Origin: Owenia fusiformis
Lineage: Eukaryota; Annelida; Polychaeta; Sabellida; Oweniidae
Direction of reading: 5' to 3'
NCBI GenBank assembly: GCA_903813345.2
Contig: CAIIXF020000009.1
Location: forward strand, 16,825,759 to 16,889,758
Length of the DNA: 64,000 nucleotides
The position numbers were made by a program, and so were the translations under genes. The notes under the pieces are model-generated. The model was given only the letters and a program-made list of their open reading frames with translations. It did no database searches and was not told where the DNA came from. Positions 58,902-64,000 of the stretch are shown in pieces. Numbering within the stretch: position 1 is the stretch's first letter; each line of letters begins with the position of its first letter.

Positions 58902-60234
58902 AACAGTCATATCCTATAAACAGAAAGACAATTTCTTGTATCAAATACTGTAGATACACTTAATTTGGCTACCATTTCAATTTTTCTACATTAATTCTGC
59001 ATTATTTTTAGAGAACTCCAGACAACAATCTTGGTAAATACACGTCGCAGTGAAACTAATATTGACAAAAAGGGATCCAGCCAAATTAAAATTCAGTCCT
59101 GAATCCGCCAAACTAAATAGCAGCCAATATTTGAAATTGAGCAAATCCACCAAATTAAGCAGCTTCAAATCAAGTGTATCTACAGTAGTTGAATCATGCA
59201 AATGTTTCCTAGATGGATACTAAGAAATATAAGACTGTTCAAGTTATAAGACTGTTCAAGTTTGTTCAAAATACAGATTTTGAGAAATTGGTAATGACAG
59301 AAATTGTTCAAAAAATAATATTAAATCATAACTATATAAATTTCATACTGTTTTTTGTTTTGTTATATTTTGATTATGAATGCTGAAACTCCCTGACCAA
59401 GTTCAAAAATATTACATTTTATATTGGAATGCAATGACGATAATTTTGAATAACCCAGATGCGAGTAGAAATAATCTTGATTTATGTCATTAAAAATTCA
59501 AAATTCAGTTAAAGTAATATCATATTTGAAATCTACATGTAAAATTACATCTAGAAATGTGGTTTTAAAAAGTGTTTATCAACTTTGAAAAATTAATTTT
59601 CTTCGAAAATGTGACTTCTAGCTCGGGTAGATTCCCCATAGACCCCATGCTATAAAATCACAAAAATGAAATATCTTTTCTTTTAGTAGACAGATAATAT
59701 TTTGCTTTACTGGACATATTTTCATTAGTATAAGAATCAGACACATAAGGGTTACATGAAAATTGAGCCACTTAAATTGATAATATTCAAGTTTAAGGGA
59801 ACTTTCTTATATACCTGCCATGTTAATTGACCCGAATCAGCCACCTGGTGGTGAAACTGGTAACTACCTGCTCGCATTTGGGTAATTGCCCTAATGATCA
59901 TTTAAAAGCAGCATTCAGATTAGCAAAGTAGAAAGGAACATTGGGATAGTTTAAGGTATACATATAGGCTATAGAGAATAACACCAACTGACCCCCCCCT
60001 ATAATCATGGAAACAAACAATCATAGGCCATTGAATTAGGTATCATTGGAAAGGTTATTCAGGTTAGAGTTACAATTTTCTTTGCTAAAACATGCCTAAT
60101 TCAATTTTAAGAAAAGCCTGAAAGTTTCAGATCAAAAGACAAACTATTATCATTATTATCAAAAGTAATCCCAAAAACTTCCCCCCCCTAACCGTTTAAG
60201 GTTTGATAACCAGAACAACGGCAACGCCAAAGCG
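58902..60234. other. Intergenic, nothing recognised
   Basis: AT-rich. A short inverted pair lies at 58950-59180 (ctgtagatacac and gtgtatctacag, with aatttggc/ccaaatt text). No exon seen. Confidence 0.45.
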
Positions 60235-60567
60235 TAGCGAATCCCATCGAACAGAAATGGCTGGCATTTTTACATTTGAAATATACAGCAAATAAAATAA
60301 CACCCATAAAAAAGCCCACCATTTTCAAAATGGTTGATCACTAGCCAAGTTGTCACATATAAAATTCTTAAAAAATCGCCAATGCTGGCCATTTTTTAAA
60401 ATGGCCGCTTACTACCCAAAATTTCATAAGACAGTATGCAATCCTTACGAGTATTCACATATCAAATATGAACAAAATCTCTTTATTACTTTTTGAGTTA
60501 TAATAAAAAATGTAAAATAACACACATAAAAATGGTGGCCATTTTTCAAAATGGCCGACTACTCCCC

Positions 60568-60957
60568 AAAGTTTTTTCGTACATCGATGCATCGGCAATT
60601 TTCAGTAGTAAACATCGATGCACATCGCGATGTACATCGAGAAAAATTCTGAGAAAAGTGCAATGAAATACCGAACGCTAATACACTAAAATACCGAACG
60701 GAACAAATTAATAAGAGTACGCTGGTACATCCGGGAACTTCTAGTAACGGTGAAATGAAAGCAGAAAACATTGGAAAATGAAATAACTCATGAGAAAGGT
60801 AAGCGATTTGCTTCAAAATAAGATAAGAAAGGGTGATTTTTAGCGAATTAAAATTTTTTCAAAAACATCGATGTTTTGTTTCAGACATCGATGCATCGCC
60901 AGAATCAGCTTTGGCGATGTATATCGCGATGTATCGATTAATCGCGACAACACTAGT
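60568..60957. mobile_element. Inverted-repeat element rich in ATCGATGCATCG
   Basis: The right end reads ATCGCGACAACACTAG, whose complement GTGTTGTCGCGATTAATC resembles hAT-type ends. ACATCGATGCATCG occurs on both sides in inverted order. It interrupts the ~140 bp array. Confidence 0.6.
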
Positions 60958-61221
60958 ATTCACATATCAAATATGAACAAAATCGCTCCAATACTTTTCA
61001 AGTTATCTTAAAAAATGTAAAAATGACAGCCATTTTTAAAATGGCCACCGACTATGCGACTATGAGACAGTGTGCAAGGCTCATGAGTATTCACATATCC
61101 AATATGAACAAAATTGCTCCACTACTTTTCAAGTTATGGTATGAGTACCGTAATCCAACACCAAATTCGAAAATTCATAACAATACTTTGCACATATGGC
61201 GTTCGTGACCAACTATAAAAC

Positions 61222-61610
61222 GCTTACCCCCCATAGTGTTATATATCAAAATGTACCTGTTCATATAGGGGTTCGATTGATCCACATCAAATTATAGGGA
61301 GTCAGGTTACTTTTTGAGATATCAGCGTCCATTTATTGTGACTCGCGTTTGCTACCACTTCCTCAATTCTGATATGATGGGCAAACGCGTAGTAAGCATG
61401 CTCACGTCGGAACTATTTTTGAACTACATCGCTATTTTCGTAATTCAAATGAAAGTTGAACTCCTCCTCTTTATTTTGATACCAAATAGTGGCATACTAG
61501 GTACCCTAGAAGCCAACTATGGCGTTATTTAGAACAATACCACGAGTTTTTAAATGGACTATATAGGGGTCATACCTTTTGGCGGATGGATATGGAACCT
61601 CATACCTTAT
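61222..61610 (+). repeat. ~390 bp dispersed repeat, copy B
   Basis: Same orientation and nearly same text as 27776-28165, inserted within the 60.2-62.3 kb array. It has an extra taggggtcat near its right end. Confidence 0.78.
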
Positions 61611-62164
61611 AGCAAAAAAACGTAAAAACGGTGGCCATTTTTCAAATTGGCCGCCTACTACCCAAAGTGTCATTAGACAGTGTGCCATGCTTATAGTATT
61701 CACATATAAAATATGAACAAAGTCGCTCTACTACATTTTGGGTTATAGTGAAAAATGTAAAATAACACATGTAAAAATGGTGGCCATTTTTCAAATGGCC
61801 GCCTACTACCCAAAATATCATTAGACATTGTGCCATGCTTAAAGTATTCACATACCAAATATGAACAAAATCGCTTCACTACTTTTCAAGTTACAGCAAA
61901 AATTGTACAATGACATGCAAAGGCAGCCAATTTTCAAGATGGCTGCCATGTATTTTTTCTATATTTACATTTCTAGCTTAATCAATGTTTTATATAACTT
62001 TTTTACATTTAAAACATATTGCTATCACAGTTTTATATGCAGTACCTAAATTACTGTAAAATCAGCACTAAAATGGCCGCCATTTTGAAAATCACCTCTA
62101 CCCCCATTGGGTTATGTGTACAAAATATGAACAAAATCGGGCCAGCGGTATTTGAGTTATTGCC

Positions 62165-62225
62165 CGGATGGACGGACAGACGGACAAACGTACGTACGGA
62201 CGGACGGACAGATGGATGGACGGAC
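62165..62225 (+). repeat. GACGGACA microsatellite
   Basis: Runs of GGACGGACAGACGGAC close the array, as at 274-292. Confidence 0.85.
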
Positions 62226-62453
62226 AGAGGCGTTCCCTTTATCCCTCCTAACTTCGTTCGATGGGATAATTATACTAAATTCTAAGAATTAAAAATGAAA
62301 GGTCACTTACATGAAGTGTGAAATCATTAAAATGCTCTAAAGCAGAACACTCATCAAATCACTACTCCTTTTCCAGCTATAGCATGGAGCCACCTTTTGC
62401 CTTAACTAAATAACTAACAATCTGAAGATTTTTGTTCTCAATATTTATTAACC

Positions 62454-62503
62454 ATATGTAACACTGTTATTCTGTACACTTCAATTTGTTGAAGCGATTT
62501 ATT
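62454..62503 (-). promoter_or_regulatory. Candidate polyadenylation signals of the unidentified minus-strand gene
   Basis: Two TTTATT hexamers on the plus strand (62498-62503 and 62454-62459), 43-92 bp past the stop of the last exon. Confidence 0.35.
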
Positions 62504-62545
62504 TCCATTTGTTAATGGTTATATAATTTGTATGTCCATGATATC

Positions 62546-63291
62546 TTATTTTAAGAGGAAATCAGGATCATTTGATGTGAATAGTTGATACACTCGACGG
62601 GAAAGCTCTTTTCCTATTCGTCTAGAGGATTCTAAAACACCAGCACCCCTCCTAACCTTAAGAAAAATGATAATAAAAAACTGATATTATAACAATGAAT
62701 GCCAAAGACTTTCCAATATATTGTGTGATCCAAAAGTAATATGTGACTGTATCTGCCATTTCAACATTTTTTAACCGAATCCTAAAAAGACTTTTCATTT
62801 ATACATTACGACCCAAAGTTTCAATATCTAATTCTGACTAATTGTAATTTTGTGGTTGCTATGGTAATGGGAACATGTCATATAATAAAAGGTATTACGA
62901 AACAAGTTGTGAACTGTGTTTTTCAAATTTCAACTGCCAGTTTTTTATTTTGGTGGTGACATAAAAATGTACTAACATGTATTGTAATTTATTTAACTTA
63001 CAGCAATATTCTCTAATAATCGTTCCTTTTCCCTATCAAGAGAACATCTCCTATAAGCCTACAAAATATAGATTTTGTTTGATTTTAGTTCAATATTTCT
63101 GACAGAATATTTTTTTTTCTAATAAATGCCAATTTGATACATTGATTAGCATAAGAATAAGCACAAGAGAGACATGTAAAAAACACAAATACACACAGAA
63201 AGTCCCATAAACAATGATGACAAGAACACAAATGTGTACAAAATGTCCCCACCTGAGTGATCACCATGAGTGATCCCATCAAATAGTTATC
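62546..63291 (-). CDS. Last three exons of an unidentified gene (partial)
   Basis: Three short open blocks join in frame with consensus splice sites: 63291-63253 (DNYLMGSLMVITQ), 63058-63002 (donor GTAAGT, AYRRCSLDREKERLLENIA) and 62656-62546 (acceptor CTTAAG, then VRRGAGVLESSRR and onward to FLLK and TAA). Each exon is a whole number of codons with phase 0 borders. The joined 68-residue tail is charged and probably helical, with a Leu-rich pattern. I do not recognise the family. Polyadenylation hexamers in the right orientation follow at 62498-62503 and 62454-62459. The 5' exons must lie beyond the right edge, since 63292-64000 is repeat. The two 3' exons are better supported than the 39 nt exon. 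Confidence 0.5.
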
Positions 63292-63294
63292 CTA

Positions 63295-64000
63295 AAAATG
63301 AGTAGACAAGACTTTACCGACACAATTTGAGGACGGAAAATCCAAAATGGCCACCTTATAATTTACCCGGAATGCCCACAAATTAGTCAGTTCTAGATTT
63401 TCATACTAAGAACCACCCCTGAAAATTTGAAATTGATCCGTCACACAGTTAACCAGAAAACATGTAAACAAGACTTTACAGACAAGATTTTAGGACGAAA
63501 AATCCAAAATGGCTGCCTTGACATTAACCCAGAATGCCCAAAAACTAATCAGATCTAGATTTTCATACTAAGAATCATCCCTGAAAATTTGAAATTGATC
63601 TACCAAACGGTTCACTTGAAAACGCGTAGACAAGACTTTGTAGACAAGATTTTAGGACGGAAAAATCCAAAATGGCCGACAATAAAAAAGTGATTATGAG
63701 TTTTTGCTGATTTCTTTTTACAAAATTATCACATATAACTACTGTTAACAATAACATAGGCTTTTACAACAAAGTACACCTGAAATTATTTATAAAGCTA
63801 CTAAATAGTTAAAGTATGAAAACTGAAAAACACCATTCAATATGATACAAAGTATTATCGCGCGCTAACTTTTCTTAAAACATTCAAAATGGCTGACATG
63901 ACTGAGCTAACAGGTCCAAAACCTAATCAGATGTAGAATGAAGTAAGCTGAACAAGATTTAAAGTTTTAAAAGCAACTGTGAAGCTGTTTTTCTTAAAGT
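63295..64000 (-). repeat. ~170 bp units in inverse orientation, then dispersed repeat
   Basis: 63295-63680 holds three units related to 30480-31180 on the opposite strand (tagacaagactt, aaaatccaaaatggc, gaaaatttgaaattgat). 63690-63800 resembles the window start (1-230). Confidence 0.65.

Larger units (their letters stand above)
60235..62265. repeat. ~140-150 bp repeat array with inverted outer ends and nested insertions
   Basis: Units with aaaatggccgcc, gtattcacatatcaaatatgaac and tttcaagtta recur about eight times. The outer edges are the exact inverted 12-mers ATCCCATCGAAC and GTTCGATGGGAT. It is interrupted at 60568-60957 by a hAT-like MITE and at 61222-61610 by a dispersed repeat, and ends with a GACGGACA tract (62165-62225). 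Confidence 0.75.

Overview
This window looks like nuclear DNA of an animal, probably a marine invertebrate (deuterostome or lophotrochozoan; I cannot place it more closely). The evidence is AT-rich sequence, small exons (39-385 nt) bounded by GT-AG introns of up to 9 kb, metazoan gene families (S-adenosylmethionine synthase, UBXN8, EFCAB6, a membrane UDP-glycosyltransferase), and dense short inverted-repeat elements. There is no operon structure and no CRISPR array.

Layout. 1-7.2 kb is repeats and inverted-repeat elements. At 7.26-7.41 kb (minus) lies the first coding exon of S-adenosylmethionine synthase; the rest of that gene was not found and probably lies to the left of the window. A ~600 bp head-to-head promoter separates it from UBXN8 (plus, seven coding exons, 8.0-33.8 kb, 275 aa), an ER-membrane adaptor for the p97/VCP ATPase. 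Its introns are packed with foldback and MITE-like elements, including a 5.74 kb element with ~100 bp terminal inverted repeats. An EFCAB6-like gene (minus, thirteen coding exons, 54.5-39.4 kb, 952 aa) is convergent with UBXN8. It is a multi-EF-hand, probably ciliary protein. Its introns carry a ~477 bp satellite array and a 68 bp minisatellite that has copied a splice acceptor. A single-exon UDP-glycosyltransferase gene (57.3-58.9 kb, plus) follows. The right end holds a repeat array (60.2-62.3 kb) and the last exons of an unidentified minus-strand gene (62.5-63.3 kb).

The genes are unrelated housekeeping, ciliary and detoxification-type functions and show no sign of acting as one pathway. 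The most distinctive content is the mobile-element layer. Several non-autonomous elements can be delimited by their own target-site duplications: 8 bp for three hAT-like families, 9 bp for the 5.74 kb element, and 5 bp for a foldback nested inside an older TTAA-flanked foldback. Exon models come from reading splice sites and checking codon phase across every junction; homology is recognised from family knowledge, not from a database search.
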